A stretch of DNA of 64,000 bases from CAG-390 sp045546615 (lineage in GTDB: Bacteria > Bacillota > Clostridia > Oscillospirales > CAG-272), in assembly GCA_045546615.1 (NCBI GenBank), contig JAZQDD010000038.1, forward strand, positions 41,417-105,416, given 5' to 3'. Position 1 is the first letter of the stretch; each line of letters begins with the position of its first letter. Under the pieces are notes generated by a model, which did no database searches, was not told where the DNA came from, and worked only from the letters and a program-made list of their open reading frames with translations. Positions 32,966 through 41,442 of the stretch are shown one piece after another. The position numbers and the translations under genes are program-made.

Positions 32966-33031
32966 GGCTCCCTCCGTAAAAATTCATTATGGTCGCGTGA
33001 GGATATAATACATATATATTAAGGTAGAAAA

Positions 33032-33955
33032 TTATTCGCCAGCCTCGAATGTTTCCGCAGTACCACCGGCGGCTTCGCCGCCCTCGCCTTCCTGCTCTGC
33101 CACGCCAAGCTGTTTTGCATAGGAAAGTAGACTTGCGCTGATGTGGACGAATATAGTAAGACAAATCAAAGATTCCACGCAGAATTTTCCCTGATCAAAA
33201 AGTCCGCTGAAATATGAAAACAATCCGCCCACTCCCGCAGATGCCGTAAGAATCATGGCGACAAGTCCGAAACCGAGATATGCGCGCGGACGTCTGGTAA
33301 CGGGAGCAAAAAATCTGTTCTCATGAAGAAGGAAAATCATTGACATGATGAAAGCCCATTCTATCAAAACCTTGTGGGAGCTATTCATCGCCACTTCCAT
33401 ATTAAAATAAACGGTAAACACGCCCGAAAGCATACGAACGAGTGGCAAAAAGCCCAAAGCCACATCAAGCCTTTTGGCAGGCTTACTTGACGCCCTCCTG
33501 AAAAAATACACAGCAGTCGCGAGCGAAGCAAAAGCACCCAAAATCGCCATCACCACCATAACCTTTTCCGTCTTGGTGGCGTATGGATCATCAAAAACAT
33601 TGAAAAATTCAGACGAGCCGAGCATTCCCGCGAACGAATAAAGCGCATCTGCCGCAAACACAAAAGAGCAAAAATACAGCGCGATCAAATTGGGGCGCGG
33701 GCTTACTTTGGCACAGGGGCATAGCTTTGGAAGCAAAAATAATGCAGAAAGCCCCCAAAGGCAACCAAGAATACAAACAGCATTCATGGCAGTAACGAGA
33801 AAACCGCCATTGTAATATCCGATAATGTGATCATAGTTGAATATCAGCGCAACTATGCGCAAAATCGCCGCAATCGCACAAATGGCGAGAACGCTGTAGA
33901 CATAAACTTTTATCTTATCGCCGTATATGCGGCGCATTTCTTTATATTCGGTCAT
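33032..33955 (-). CDS. Predicted polytopic membrane protein of unknown function
   Basis: A 307-residue protein with about eight predicted membrane spans (for example VYVYSVLAICAIAAILRIVAL and AFIMSMIFLLHENRFF context). It has an acidic Gly/Glu/Ala-rich C-terminal tail (AEQEGEGGEAAGGTAETFEAG). No catalytic or transport motif is recognised and I do not know the family. It has a good GAAAGG ribosome site and is followed by the small HTH regulator. Confidence 0.7.
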   Translation of the reverse strand: MTEYKEMRRIYGDKIKVYVYSVLAICAIAAILRIVALIFNYDHIIGYYNGGFLVTAMNAVCILGCLWGLSALFLLPKLCPCAKVSPRPNLIALYFCSFVFAADALYSFAGMLGSSEFFNVFDDPYATKTEKVMVVMAILGAFASLATAVYFFRRASSKPAKRLDVALGFLPLVRMLSGVFTVYFNMEVAMNSSHKVLIEWAFIMSMIFLLHENRFFAPVTRRPRAYLGFGLVAMILTASAGVGGLFSYFSGLFDQGKFCVESLICLTIFVHISASLLSYAKQLGVAEQEGEGGEAAGGTAETFEAGE

Positions 33956-34119
33956 AGCGAGAGCCTTTCGTAATAGACTGTATTTATTTGATTATACCTC
34001 AAAAATATGAACAAACCGTAAACACTACCGATTTTTGCGAAAAAAACTACATTTATATATATGATATTTTTATTTTTCAAACAAAAATACAATTTTTTTA
34101 TTTTTTTATCAAAAAGGAC

Positions 34120-34148
34120 TTGACAAAGGCACGCCTTGCGAGTATAAT
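34120..34148 (+). promoter_or_regulatory. Sigma-A promoter of rplJ-rplL
   Basis: Consensus -35 TTGACA (34120-34125), 17-nt spacer, consensus -10 TATAAT (34143-34148). The region from 33956 to the promoter is AT-rich and shows nothing else. Confidence 0.88.
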
Positions 34149-34156
34149 ATCTGTGT

Positions 34157-34210
34157 TATCCAAAGACAGCAGGTTCCCGTAAAAGCGTATGCCACCCTGC
34201 CGAGGAGGAC
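34157..34210 (+). ncRNA. Ribosomal protein L10 leader
   Basis: Right after the promoter the RNA reads CCAAAGACAGCAGG, then CCTGCCGAGGAGGAC, the conserved halves of the Bacillota L10 leader that binds the L10-L12 complex. The stem CAGCAGG/CCTGCCG closes a loop of about 25 nt. It mediates autoregulation of rplJ-rplL in relatives. Confidence 0.85.
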
Positions 34211-34234
34211 TTCTTCACTAATATTGTGTTTTGT

Positions 34235-34278
34235 GTCTTTCTTCGGGTGCGCTATGCACGGGAGAAGGATATTTTTTT
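34235..34278 (+). terminator. Attenuator hairpin before rplJ
   Basis: TCTTTC pairs with GAAGGA (one G-U) and GTGC with GCAC around GCTAT, followed directly by ATATTTTTTT. This is an intrinsic terminator inside the leader, 45 nt before the rplJ start. A second small stem GCCCTT/AAGGGC follows (34279-34295). Confidence 0.65.
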
Positions 34279-34321
34279 GCCCTTTTTTCAAGGGCGCGAA
34301 TTACACCAGGAGGTAAACACA

Positions 34322-34879
34322 ATGCCCAGCAATGCTATACTTGAGCAGAAGCAGCAAGTTGTTGCCGAACTTACCGAAAAGATCAAGAACTCCGTGTCCG
34401 GTGTCGTGGTAAACTACCAGGGCATCACCGTTGAGGATGATACCAAGATGCGTAAGGCTCTTCGTGAAGCAGGTGTTTCTTACACCGTTATGAAGAACTC
34501 CCTTACCGGTCGCGCTTGCGACAACTGTGGTTACGGTGAGATCAAGCAGTACCTTTCCGGCATGACCGCTATCGCTGTCAGTGCCAATGACGCTGTTGCT
34601 CCCGCTAAGATTCTTAAGCAGTATGCTGACAAGATTGAGTCCTTCAAGCTTCTCGCCGGTTACGTTGACGGTGAGGTTCTCGACACCGCAGGTGTTGAAA
34701 AGCTCGCTTCCATTCCTTCTCGCGAGACTCTTATCACTCAGCTCCTTGTTTGCGTACGCTCTCCCCTTGTCAACCTCGTTTACGTTCTCGACTCCGCTGC
34801 TAAGAACGGCGGCGCTCCCGCAACTGAAGAGGCTGCAGAGGCTCCCGCTGAGGAAGCCGCTACCGAGGCACAGGCTTAA
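34322..34879 (+). CDS. rplJ: 50S ribosomal protein L10
   Basis: A 185-residue stalk base protein. The start MPSNAILEQKQQVVAELTEK follows AGGAGGTAAACACA. The body has VVNYQGITVEDDTKMRKALREAG. The end is a low-complexity Ala/Glu tail (EEAAEAPAEEAATEAQA). It holds L7/L12 dimers on its C-terminal helix. Confidence 0.97.
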   Translation: MPSNAILEQKQQVVAELTEKIKNSVSGVVVNYQGITVEDDTKMRKALREAGVSYTVMKNSLTGRACDNCGYGEIKQYLSGMTAIAVSANDAVAPAKILKQYADKIESFKLLAGYVDGEVLDTAGVEKLASIPSRETLITQLLVCVRSPLVNLVYVLDSAAKNGGAPATEEAAEAPAEEAATEAQA

Positions 34880-34929
34880 GTCTGTCGCTTAAATCAAAAA
34901 ACATTACATTATTCAGGAGGTCAATTAAA

Positions 34930-35310
34930 ATGGCTAACGAAAAGATTACCGCTATCCTTGATGAAATCAAGGCTCTTACTATTCTTGAGCTCGCTGAGCT
35001 CGTATCCGCTGCAGAGGAAGCTTTCGGCGTATCCGCTGCTAACATCACCGCCGGTGCCGGCGCTGCTGCTGCTCCCGCCGCTGCTGCTGCTGAAGAGAAG
35101 ACCGAGTTCGACGTAGTTCTCGCAAGCTTCGGTGCTAAGAAGCTCGACGTTATCAAGGTTGTTCGTGAGCTTACCGGTCTTGGACTTAAGGAAGCTAAGG
35201 AACTCGTTGAGGGTGCTCCTAAGACTCTTAAGGAAGGCGTTTCCAAGGATGAGGCTGAGTCTATCAAGACTGCTCTCACCGAGGCTGGCGCAACCGTAGA
35301 GATCAAGTAA
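34930..35310 (+). CDS. rplL: 50S ribosomal protein L7/L12
   Basis: A 126-residue stalk protein that recruits GTPase factors. The N-terminal dimer domain is followed by an Ala-rich hinge (AGAAAAPAAAAAEEKTEFDV) and the C-terminal factor-binding fold with KVVRELTGLGLKEAKELVE. Confidence 0.98.
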   Translation: MANEKITAILDEIKALTILELAELVSAAEEAFGVSAANITAGAGAAAAPAAAAAEEKTEFDVVLASFGAKKLDVIKVVRELTGLGLKEAKELVEGAPKTLKEGVSKDEAESIKTALTEAGATVEIK

Positions 35311-35340
35311 TTTAAAAAGAACAAAATCCTGTCTGTTCAT

Positions 35341-35372
35341 AAAAGCCCGATGCTTAAAGCATCGGGCTTTTA
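35341..35372 (+). terminator. Terminator after rplL
   Basis: AAAAGCCCGATGC and GCATCGGGCTTTT form a perfect stem with a short TTAAA loop and T-run; also usable by the convergent DUF1015 gene. Confidence 0.9.
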
Positions 35373-35374
35373 TG

Positions 35375-36604
35375 TTATTTAATTTTTCTGCACTCAACGT
35401 AGTAACGCTTATCCGCGGCGTGTCCCATAGAGAAAGTCTTGCGCGGCAGAGCGCCGTCGTTTTCAACTGCGGGGAAAAGCTCACTCTTTTCGATTCCGTT
35501 AAAGATGAATCCGACACAGCCCTTCTTTTGTGCAAGGCGGCAAAGCGTGTCCTCTCCGTGTATGTAATCAGTAACGGTGTCGGAATGCTCTGCGGTATAT
35601 TCATCAAGGAATTTCTGAAGTGTTCCTACTGCGAGCGTAAGCGCGGGCTTTGCCACGGTAATCACCTCGCTCTTGCCTTCCGTAATGACGGTAAAGCTCT
35701 GTGCGGCGGCATCACCGCAGGTATTAGCGGCAAGGGCACGGAATTTTTCAACAAGGTCGCAGGGATCTGCAGTCTCGACTATTCTGTATATAGGCTCAAA
35801 TTCAAGAGAGGCATCGTGGAGATTTCCAAGTTCGCAAAGAGCGTATCTTGCGGGATGGTTTGCAGCAGCATCAGCTCCGATCTTCGCCTTTATCTCCTCG
35901 TAAGCCGCCTTAGCGGTAGCGAGAGAGTGGTTTCCGTCGCCAACTGCGAAAACGATGGGAGCATTCTTGCTTCCTCTGCTCTTCACTGCCTCGTCAATAG
36001 CGGCGTTGATCGCGGCAAATTCAGACTCTGCGATAAATGCCCCGCGAACCGCACCGGCATTTCCGTCAAGAGCAAAATCGTACGCATCGGCATCACGTCC
36101 GCTGAACATACCGAGTATCTTGTCCTCTATATCATCGACAAGAAGAAGGATGTGGGGAAGCTCAAGGGCGGCGTCACGTCTTACTTCAAGGCGAGGAGGA
36201 ATTCTCTCAACAACGGTCTTTTCGGTTGCGCGAATAGCGGAAACCGAACCTACGCTGTAATCGTAATCCTCAAGATCAACTGCGGCAACGATTCCGCGGC
36301 GGATCTTACCGCCTGAAAGACGGCGCTCAAGATAGATTCCACAAGCCTTATGCTCAATGAGCCAATCGGAAGCGATATAGTCGTCCATAGCGGCGTGAAC
36401 GGTGGGAATGCGAGCCGCGCTCTCGTCAAGCCAAACCTCGGGAAGAATGAGCTTGTATGCAGAGGGTGCGTCACCGACGCGCTCCTTTACTCCAAGCCAA
36501 TACTCGGGTTCGGAAGTGTACTGGTCGCAGGCAACGGTAGCCCATTTAGTACCGTCAACGCGGGAAAAGTCAGGAAGCATAATATCAGCAGGATATATGT
36601 ACAT
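35375..36604 (-). CDS. DUF1015 family protein
   Basis: A 409-residue cytosolic protein of the DUF1015 family. The motifs ADIMLPDFSRVDGTKWATVACDQY, FAVGDGNHSLATAKAAYE and the end SMGHAADKRYYVECRKIK are conserved. The DGxH motif resembles a metal or phosphate site, but the activity of the family is not established. In some genomes it lies near serine or pyridoxal metabolism; here it stands alone with its own promoter. Confidence 0.85.
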   Translation of the reverse strand: MYIYPADIMLPDFSRVDGTKWATVACDQYTSEPEYWLGVKERVGDAPSAYKLILPEVWLDESAARIPTVHAAMDDYIASDWLIEHKACGIYLERRLSGGKIRRGIVAAVDLEDYDYSVGSVSAIRATEKTVVERIPPRLEVRRDAALELPHILLLVDDIEDKILGMFSGRDADAYDFALDGNAGAVRGAFIAESEFAAINAAIDEAVKSRGSKNAPIVFAVGDGNHSLATAKAAYEEIKAKIGADAAANHPARYALCELGNLHDASLEFEPIYRIVETADPCDLVEKFRALAANTCGDAAAQSFTVITEGKSEVITVAKPALTLAVGTLQKFLDEYTAEHSDTVTDYIHGEDTLCRLAQKKGCVGFIFNGIEKSELFPAVENDGALPRKTFSMGHAADKRYYVECRKIK

Positions 36605-36630
36605 TTCTTACCTCACATAAGTTTTTTTTA

Positions 36631-36659
36631 ATTATACTACATTTTCTCTCTTTTGGCAA
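36631..36659 (-). promoter_or_regulatory. Sigma-A promoter for the DUF1015 gene
   Basis: Minus-strand -35 TTGCCA (36654-36659), 17-nt spacer, -10 TATAAT (36631-36636). Confidence 0.78.
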
Positions 36660-36690
36660 CAGTTTTTTTCATAATATGCAAAAAACTGTT
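36658..36690. promoter_or_regulatory. Palindrome between divergent DUF1015 and ABC promoters
   Basis: AACAGTTTTTT (36658-36668) and AAAAAACTGTT (36680-36690) are perfect inverted arms 11 nt apart. Each outer end overlaps the -35 box of one promoter. It could be an operator controlling both genes. Confidence 0.45.
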
Positions 36691-36717
36691 GCACTCGCAA
36701 CCATTTTATGTTATAAT
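36689..36717 (+). promoter_or_regulatory. Sigma-A promoter for the ABC transporter
   Basis: -35 TTGCAC (36689-36694), 17-nt spacer, -10 TATAAT (36712-36717). Confidence 0.78.
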
Positions 36718-36749
36718 ATGGTAAATCAGAAAAGAAAGGCTGTGATCTA

Positions 36750-38762
36750 ATGGGACCCGGATTCGGAGGACCGCCACCTGACAGATATAAGCACGAAAAA
36801 GTGCCGCCACCCAAGAGCATAAAAGACCTGCCGCGATTCTTGCGTCAAGTCGTAGGAGGTTTTTTCTACCGACTTTTCTATATATTCCTTTTAGTTTGGA
36901 AAACCAATCCGCTCATTCTCTTTACGATGGTATTCGTTGCAGTCTTTAACGGCGTAGCACCCGTTATAGGCTCTGTACTTTCCGCCGACATACTCAATGA
37001 AATGCAGGGAGTTATTGCAGAGCGCACCATTGCTGAAAACGCAGGGCAGATATACACCATCGCCTTTTGGGGCTCATCTGTGCTAACGCTCCTTGTCGCA
37101 TATTTTGCCTACCGCATTCTCACCCGCGTAGTCGACCGCGTGACCTCGTCCATCATTCGTATAGCGGGCGAAAAGGTAGTCCGTCAGGTCAAGGTGCAGA
37201 TAATGGAAAAGGCAAAAACTGTGGACATTGCCTCGTTTGACCTTCCCGCCTTTTATGAAAAACTTGAAAACGCAAACCGCGAGGCAGGAAACAGACCGAT
37301 ATCCACCTTACAATCTACGTTTTCCGTGGTCAGCCAGATAATTTCTCTTGTAAGCTACGTCATTATCCTTGCGACCATTCCCAATATGTGGTGGATGCCA
37401 CTCGGAATTATTGCAATATCCGTTCCGTCCGCCATCGTTTCGTTCGTATACAGACGCAAGAATTTCAACTATATGCGCCGACGCTCCAAGGACCGCAGAC
37501 AGATGAATTACTATTCCGATCTGCTTGTAAACAAGGATCTTGCCAAGGAGATACGCATTTTTGACCTTTCCGACACCCTTATCGGAAGATACAAATCCGT
37601 ATTTAACCGCTACTATGCGGGCTTACGCAAGCTCATCGTTGCAGAGTCCTTCTGGCTGGTAGTTATTGCAATCATCTCCTCGGTGGTCAACTGCATTTTC
37701 TACGCCATCATCGCATACGGCGTTTTTGAGGGGCGTTTCCTCATTGGTGATTATTCCCTCTACACGGGCGCGCTCGCCTCTATTGCAGGATGCGTGACTG
37801 CGCTTATAAACATTTCAGCCCACGTTTACGAGGGAACTCTCTTTATTGACAACCTTGTTTCATTTATGAAAGAGGAGCAGACAATAGTTTCGATTGCAAA
37901 AGAGCCGCTTCGCGTACAGCGCGGAGTACCTCACACCATCGAGTTTAAGAACGTCAGCTTCTCCTACCCCGGTTCGGAGAGAAAGGTCATAAATAATTTC
38001 ACAACTACTTTCCGTCCCGGAGAGACCGTAGTACTTGTCGGTCTTAACGGCGCGGGAAAAACAACTCTCATCAAGCTCCTGACTCGCCTTTACGATCCTA
38101 CCGAGGGCGTTATTTTGCTCGACGGTCACGATCTGCGTGAATACGACGTTACCGACCTTTATTCGACATTTGGTATAATATTCCAAGACTTTGGCAAATA
38201 CGCCGTCACCGCCGCCGAGAATATTTACTTCGGTGACGTCAACTCCGACGCGGACGAGAAAAAAATGCGTTCGTGCGCCGAGCAAAGTGCGGCGGCTGAC
38301 TACATATCCCGCCTTCCCAACGGCTACGATACGCCGCTTATGCGAATTTTCGAGCAGAACGGCACGGAGCTTTCCATCGGTCAATGGCAAAAGCTCGCCA
38401 TCGCCCGCGCATTCTACCGCGACTCCGATATTATGATACTTGACGAGCCGACCGCCTCGCTTGACCCGATGGCAGAGCAGGAGATCTTCAATCAGTTCGA
38501 TGCTCTGCGCGAGGGCAAAACGACCATTTTTGTTTCCCACCGCCTCTCCTCCGCCGTCATTGCCACCAAAATAGTAGTGCTTGAATACGGCTGTCTTGTT
38601 GAGGAAGGTACGCACCGCGAGCTTATGGAAAAGCACGGAAAATACTATGAGCTGTTCTCCACCCAAGCCAAGAGATATCTTGAGGGCGGCGACCTTGTTG
38701 ACCGTGATCCTGCACCAAACACTCACGAACACCGCCGTACACACCGTCATCAGGGCGAGTAA
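36750..38762 (+). CDS. ABC transporter, fused permease and ATPase (exporter type)
   Basis: A 670-residue half-transporter that must dimerise. A proline/glycine-rich cytosolic N-terminus (1-40) leads to a six-span membrane domain (about 45-375) and an ATPase domain. Walker A is GLNGAGKTT (431-439), Q-loop FQDFGKY, signature LSIGQ (541-545, Ile for the usual Gly), Walker B IMILDEP (562-568) and the switch His in VSHRLSSA. The C-terminus is histidine-rich (NTHEHRRTHRHQG), possibly metal-binding. Single-gene exporters of this type move peptides, lipids or drugs; the substrate is not predictable. Confidence 0.9.
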   Translation: MGPGFGGPPPDRYKHEKVPPPKSIKDLPRFLRQVVGGFFYRLFYIFLLVWKTNPLILFTMVFVAVFNGVAPVIGSVLSADILNEMQGVIAERTIAENAGQIYTIAFWGSSVLTLLVAYFAYRILTRVVDRVTSSIIRIAGEKVVRQVKVQIMEKAKTVDIASFDLPAFYEKLENANREAGNRPISTLQSTFSVVSQIISLVSYVIILATIPNMWWMPLGIIAISVPSAIVSFVYRRKNFNYMRRRSKDRRQMNYYSDLLVNKDLAKEIRIFDLSDTLIGRYKSVFNRYYAGLRKLIVAESFWLVVIAIISSVVNCIFYAIIAYGVFEGRFLIGDYSLYTGALASIAGCVTALINISAHVYEGTLFIDNLVSFMKEEQTIVSIAKEPLRVQRGVPHTIEFKNVSFSYPGSERKVINNFTTTFRPGETVVLVGLNGAGKTTLIKLLTRLYDPTEGVILLDGHDLREYDVTDLYSTFGIIFQDFGKYAVTAAENIYFGDVNSDADEKKMRSCAEQSAAADYISRLPNGYDTPLMRIFEQNGTELSIGQWQKLAIARAFYRDSDIMILDEPTASLDPMAEQEIFNQFDALREGKTTIFVSHRLSSAVIATKIVVLEYGCLVEEGTHRELMEKHGKYYELFSTQAKRYLEGGDLVDRDPAPNTHEHRRTHRHQGE

Positions 38763-38770
38763 TAAAAAAT

Positions 38771-38813
38771 AAAGCAATAAAAATCGCCCGAAAGAGCGAT
38801 TTTTATTGCTTTT
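38771..38813 (+). terminator. Terminator after the ABC transporter
   Basis: AAAGCAATAAAAATCGC and GCGATTTTTATTGCTTT form a 17-bp stem with an 8-nt loop and T-run. The T-run directly adjoins the -35 of the next promoter. Confidence 0.9.
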
Positions 38814-38816
38814 TTG

Positions 38817-38845
38817 TTGACATTCTGCTTTTGATTGATTATAAT
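38817..38845 (+). promoter_or_regulatory. Sigma-A promoter for aspartate kinase
   Basis: Consensus -35 TTGACA (38817-38822), 17-nt spacer, consensus -10 TATAAT (38840-38845). The leader is only about 25 nt, so no lysine riboswitch can be present. Confidence 0.85.
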
Positions 38846-38877
38846 AATATATTATATTAAATTTTGGAGATTTTATT

Positions 38878-40200
38878 ATGAACGTTAAGGTTGTAAAATT
38901 TGGCGGTTCCTCTCTTGCCGATGCAGAGCAGTTCCGCAAGGTTGCCAATATCATAAAAGCAGACCCCGCACGCCGCTACGTAGTTCCGTCCGCCCCCGGT
39001 AAGCGTTTCTCGGGCGACATAAAGGTCACCGATATGTTTTACGAGTGCTACAATCTCTCGAAAAGCTCCTCGGTCGAGGAATTTGAGGCTCAATACAAAA
39101 TGATCGAGGACCGCTACAACGGTATAATCGCAGACCTCGGTATGGACTTTGATCTCAGCGGTGAGCTGGAATACGTGAAGCGCGCTATCCTCTGCCACGC
39201 GGGTCGTGACTTTGCCGCCAGCCGCGGTGAATACCTCAACGGTATCATTCTCGCAAAATACATCGGATACGATTTCATAGACGCGGAGAGTGTTATTCTC
39301 TTTACCGATGATGGAAAATTCGATTCCGAAAAAACGCAAGAGGTGCTGTCCGCAGAGCTTGCACGCCACGAGCGCGCGGTGATCCCCGGCTTCTACGGCA
39401 TTATGCCCAACGGCACGGTAAAGACCTTCTCTCGTGGTGGATCCGATATCACAGGCTCTATCGTTGCCCGTGCCGCTAACGCTGACCTCTATGAAAACTG
39501 GACTGACGTTTCGGGCTTCCTTATGACCGACCCAAGAATCGTCAAAGATCCGCTTTCTATAAAGACCATCACCTACAGCGAGCTTCGTGAGCTTTCCTAC
39601 ATGGGTGCTACTGTGCTTCACGAGGATGCCATCTTCCCCGTAAGAAACGCAGGCATTCCGATCAATATCAAAAACACCAACAAGCCCGACGACGAGGGTA
39701 CTATGATCGTCGCATCCGCCGCCGACTACGACAGCGAACACATCATCACGGGAATTGCAGGTATCAAGGGCTTCTCTTCCATCATCATTGAGCATGATAT
39801 GATGAATGCGCAGATCGGCTTTGTCCGCCGCGTCCTTGAAATATTTGAGGACTACGGTATTTCTCTTGAGCACATTCCCTCGGGTATCGACACCATGAGT
39901 GTTATCTGCTCCACCGAACAGCTTGATGCTTGCCGCGAAAAGCTCCTTGCCGCCATCAACCGCAACATAAAGCCCGACAACCTCAACGTCGAGGACAATC
40001 TCGCCCTCATCGCCGTTGTAGGCCGCGGAATGGTCAAGGCGAGAGGGACTGCGGCGCGCGTATTCTCCGCCGTATCCGATGCCGGCGTAAACATCAAGAT
40101 GATAGACCAAGGCTCGTCCGAGCTTAACATCATCATCGGCATCGAGGAACACGATTTCAACACCGCCATCGAGGCTATATACAGCGAATTTGTAAAATAA
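38878..40200 (+). CDS. lysC: Aspartate kinase (monofunctional)
   Basis: Phosphorylates aspartate, the first step to lysine, threonine, methionine and DAP. The 440-residue protein has the kinase motif VVKFGGSSLAD, TFSRGGSDITGSIVARAA and two C-terminal ACT domains (about 290-440) for allosteric control. It differs from the B. subtilis LysC type by a longer kinase insert and belongs to a clostridial single-function group. The symbol is for the family; which amino acid inhibits it cannot be told. DAP and methionine genes in the window (murE, metA, metY) use its product. Confidence 0.9.
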   Translation: MNVKVVKFGGSSLADAEQFRKVANIIKADPARRYVVPSAPGKRFSGDIKVTDMFYECYNLSKSSSVEEFEAQYKMIEDRYNGIIADLGMDFDLSGELEYVKRAILCHAGRDFAASRGEYLNGIILAKYIGYDFIDAESVILFTDDGKFDSEKTQEVLSAELARHERAVIPGFYGIMPNGTVKTFSRGGSDITGSIVARAANADLYENWTDVSGFLMTDPRIVKDPLSIKTITYSELRELSYMGATVLHEDAIFPVRNAGIPINIKNTNKPDDEGTMIVASAADYDSEHIITGIAGIKGFSSIIIEHDMMNAQIGFVRRVLEIFEDYGISLEHIPSGIDTMSVICSTEQLDACREKLLAAINRNIKPDNLNVEDNLALIAVVGRGMVKARGTAARVFSAVSDAGVNIKMIDQGSSELNIIIGIEEHDFNTAIEAIYSEFVK

Positions 40201-40203
40201 AAA

Positions 40204-40230
40204 AGAAGTGGCGCGCAAGCGCCACTCTGT
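40204..40230 (-). terminator. Terminator between aspartate kinase and HIT gene
   Basis: AGTGGCGC and GCGCCACT pair around GCAA. The leftward strand continues into TTCTTTTTTATTTT, a good U-tract for the HIT gene; the rightward strand has only a short T-run. Confidence 0.75.
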
Positions 40231-40569
40231 TTAAGCCATTTTTTCGGACATCTGTCCGCCGCCAAGAACGTGAAAATGCAAATGCTTTACGGACTGGCAC
40301 GCATCATCGCCGCAGTTGGAAATGATACGGTAACCGCCCGTCAGTCCCTCTGCGGCGGCAATTTTAGGAATAGCCTCAAATATCTTTGAAACATACACAC
40401 TGTTTACCTCGCTGACCTCATCGGCAGATGCAAGATGAAGCTTGGGGATAACAAGAATGTGCGTGGGCATTTGAGGCGCAATGTCGCGGAAGGCGTAAAC
40501 GTACTCGTCCTCGTACACCTTGGAAGAGGGTATATCCCCTGCGATTATTTTACAAAAAAGACAATCCAT
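40231..40569 (-). CDS. HIT family protein
   Basis: A 112-residue histidine triad hydrolase, probably acting on adenosine 5'-phosphoramidate-like or dinucleoside substrates (HINT branch). The triad is HLHFHVL with H96, H98 and H100. A CxxC pair (C3, C6) at the N-terminus and later His residues suggest structural zinc. Single gene with its own promoter. Confidence 0.93.
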   Translation of the reverse strand: MDCLFCKIIAGDIPSSKVYEDEYVYAFRDIAPQMPTHILVIPKLHLASADEVSEVNSVYVSKIFEAIPKIAAAEGLTGGYRIISNCGDDACQSVKHLHFHVLGGGQMSEKMA

Positions 40570-40599
40570 TTTTATCTCTCCTTTTTATCTGATATTTAA

Positions 40600-40628
40600 A
40601 TTATACCACCGCAAAAGGCACAAATCAA
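40600..40628 (-). promoter_or_regulatory. Sigma-A promoter for the HIT gene
   Basis: Minus-strand -35 TTGATT (40623-40628), 17-nt spacer, -10 TATAAT (40600-40605). The -35 box abuts the start codon of the divergent amidohydrolase gene. Confidence 0.75.
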
Positions 40629-40629
40629 G

Positions 40630-41442
40630 ATGAAAAACAGAAAAATAATAGATATTCATACTCATGTATACCCCGAAAAGATATCAGAAGCGGCTGTGGT
40701 GAGTCTTGGACACTTTTATAATTTCGTTCCCGAGGGTAACGGAACTTTCACCGAGCTTTACTCAACCTCTCTTCAAAACGGCATATCGGGTGCATTGATG
40801 CTGGCAACCGCGACGAACGCCCGACAGGTCGAGCACGTAAATGATTGGATAGCGGCACTCGCCGCCGAAGCTAACCAAAAAGGCTTTGAGGCATACGCAT
40901 TTGGCGGATATCATCAGGATTGTGTAGATACTGAAGCTGTTGTAGCTCACGCAACGGGGATGGGAATACGCGGCTTTAAGATACATCCCGATATTCAGGG
41001 AGTGGATATAGACGATGAAAGACTGCTCCCCCTTTACGCCATCTGCCAGCGCGAGCATCTGCCCGTATATCTGCACATGGGTGATGACCGCCCGCAATAT
41101 CGTTTTTCAGAAGCGAAAAAGCTTATAAAAATTCTTGAAAAATTCCCAGATCTCGTAGTAGGCGCCGCCCATCTCGGCGGATATTCAGCATGGGACGAGG
41201 CTCGAGTCCTCATCGGTGCGCCAAACGTATATTATGATACCTCAAGTGCGCTGTGGGCTATTACTCCCGAGTTTGCCGCCGAGCAGATCCACAAGCTCGG
41301 AGTGGACAAGGTGATGTTTGGTACAGACTACCCCGTAATGAAGGCGGATGCAGAGCTTGCCAGACTCCACGCGCTCGGACTTTCGGACGAAGAGCTTGAC
41401 AAGATATGTTATTTCAATGCTATGAAATTTCTCGGAATATAA
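40630..41442 (+). CDS. TIM-barrel amidohydrolase (amidohydrolase-2 family)
   Basis: A 270-residue metal-dependent hydrolase or decarboxylase of the Amidohydro_2 group. The N-terminal metal motif is IIDIHTHVYP (H10, H12). KIHPDIQG, YLHMGDDRP, AAHLGGYSAWDEA and the last metal Asp in MFGTDYPV follow in order. The substrate is unknown. Its ribosome site AAAAGGC lies inside the divergent HIT promoter, so no separate promoter is obvious; it may be expressed weakly or from a promoter I cannot recognise. Confidence 0.88.
   Translation: MKNRKIIDIHTHVYPEKISEAAVVSLGHFYNFVPEGNGTFTELYSTSLQNGISGALMLATATNARQVEHVNDWIAALAAEANQKGFEAYAFGGYHQDCVDTEAVVAHATGMGIRGFKIHPDIQGVDIDDERLLPLYAICQREHLPVYLHMGDDRPQYRFSEAKKLIKILEKFPDLVVGAAHLGGYSAWDEARVLIGAPNVYYDTSSALWAITPEFAAEQIHKLGVDKVMFGTDYPVMKADAELARLHALGLSDEELDKICYFNAMKFLGI

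Noticed and set aside
33988..34182. 64-codon AT-rich ORF before rplJ
   Set aside because: It spans the rplJ promoter and L10 leader and is compositionally random.
38846..38877. Lysine riboswitch before aspartate kinase
   Set aside because: Only about 25 nt between promoter and start codon.
37860..38954. 364-codon minus-strand ORF opposite the ABC ATPase domain
   Set aside because: Antisense shadow of conserved Walker motifs; the terminator and promoter between the ABC and kinase genes lie inside it.
38857..40218. 453-codon ORF on the minus strand opposite aspartate kinase
   Set aside because: It is an exact antisense shadow of a strongly conserved gene, has no family motif and has no ribosome site.
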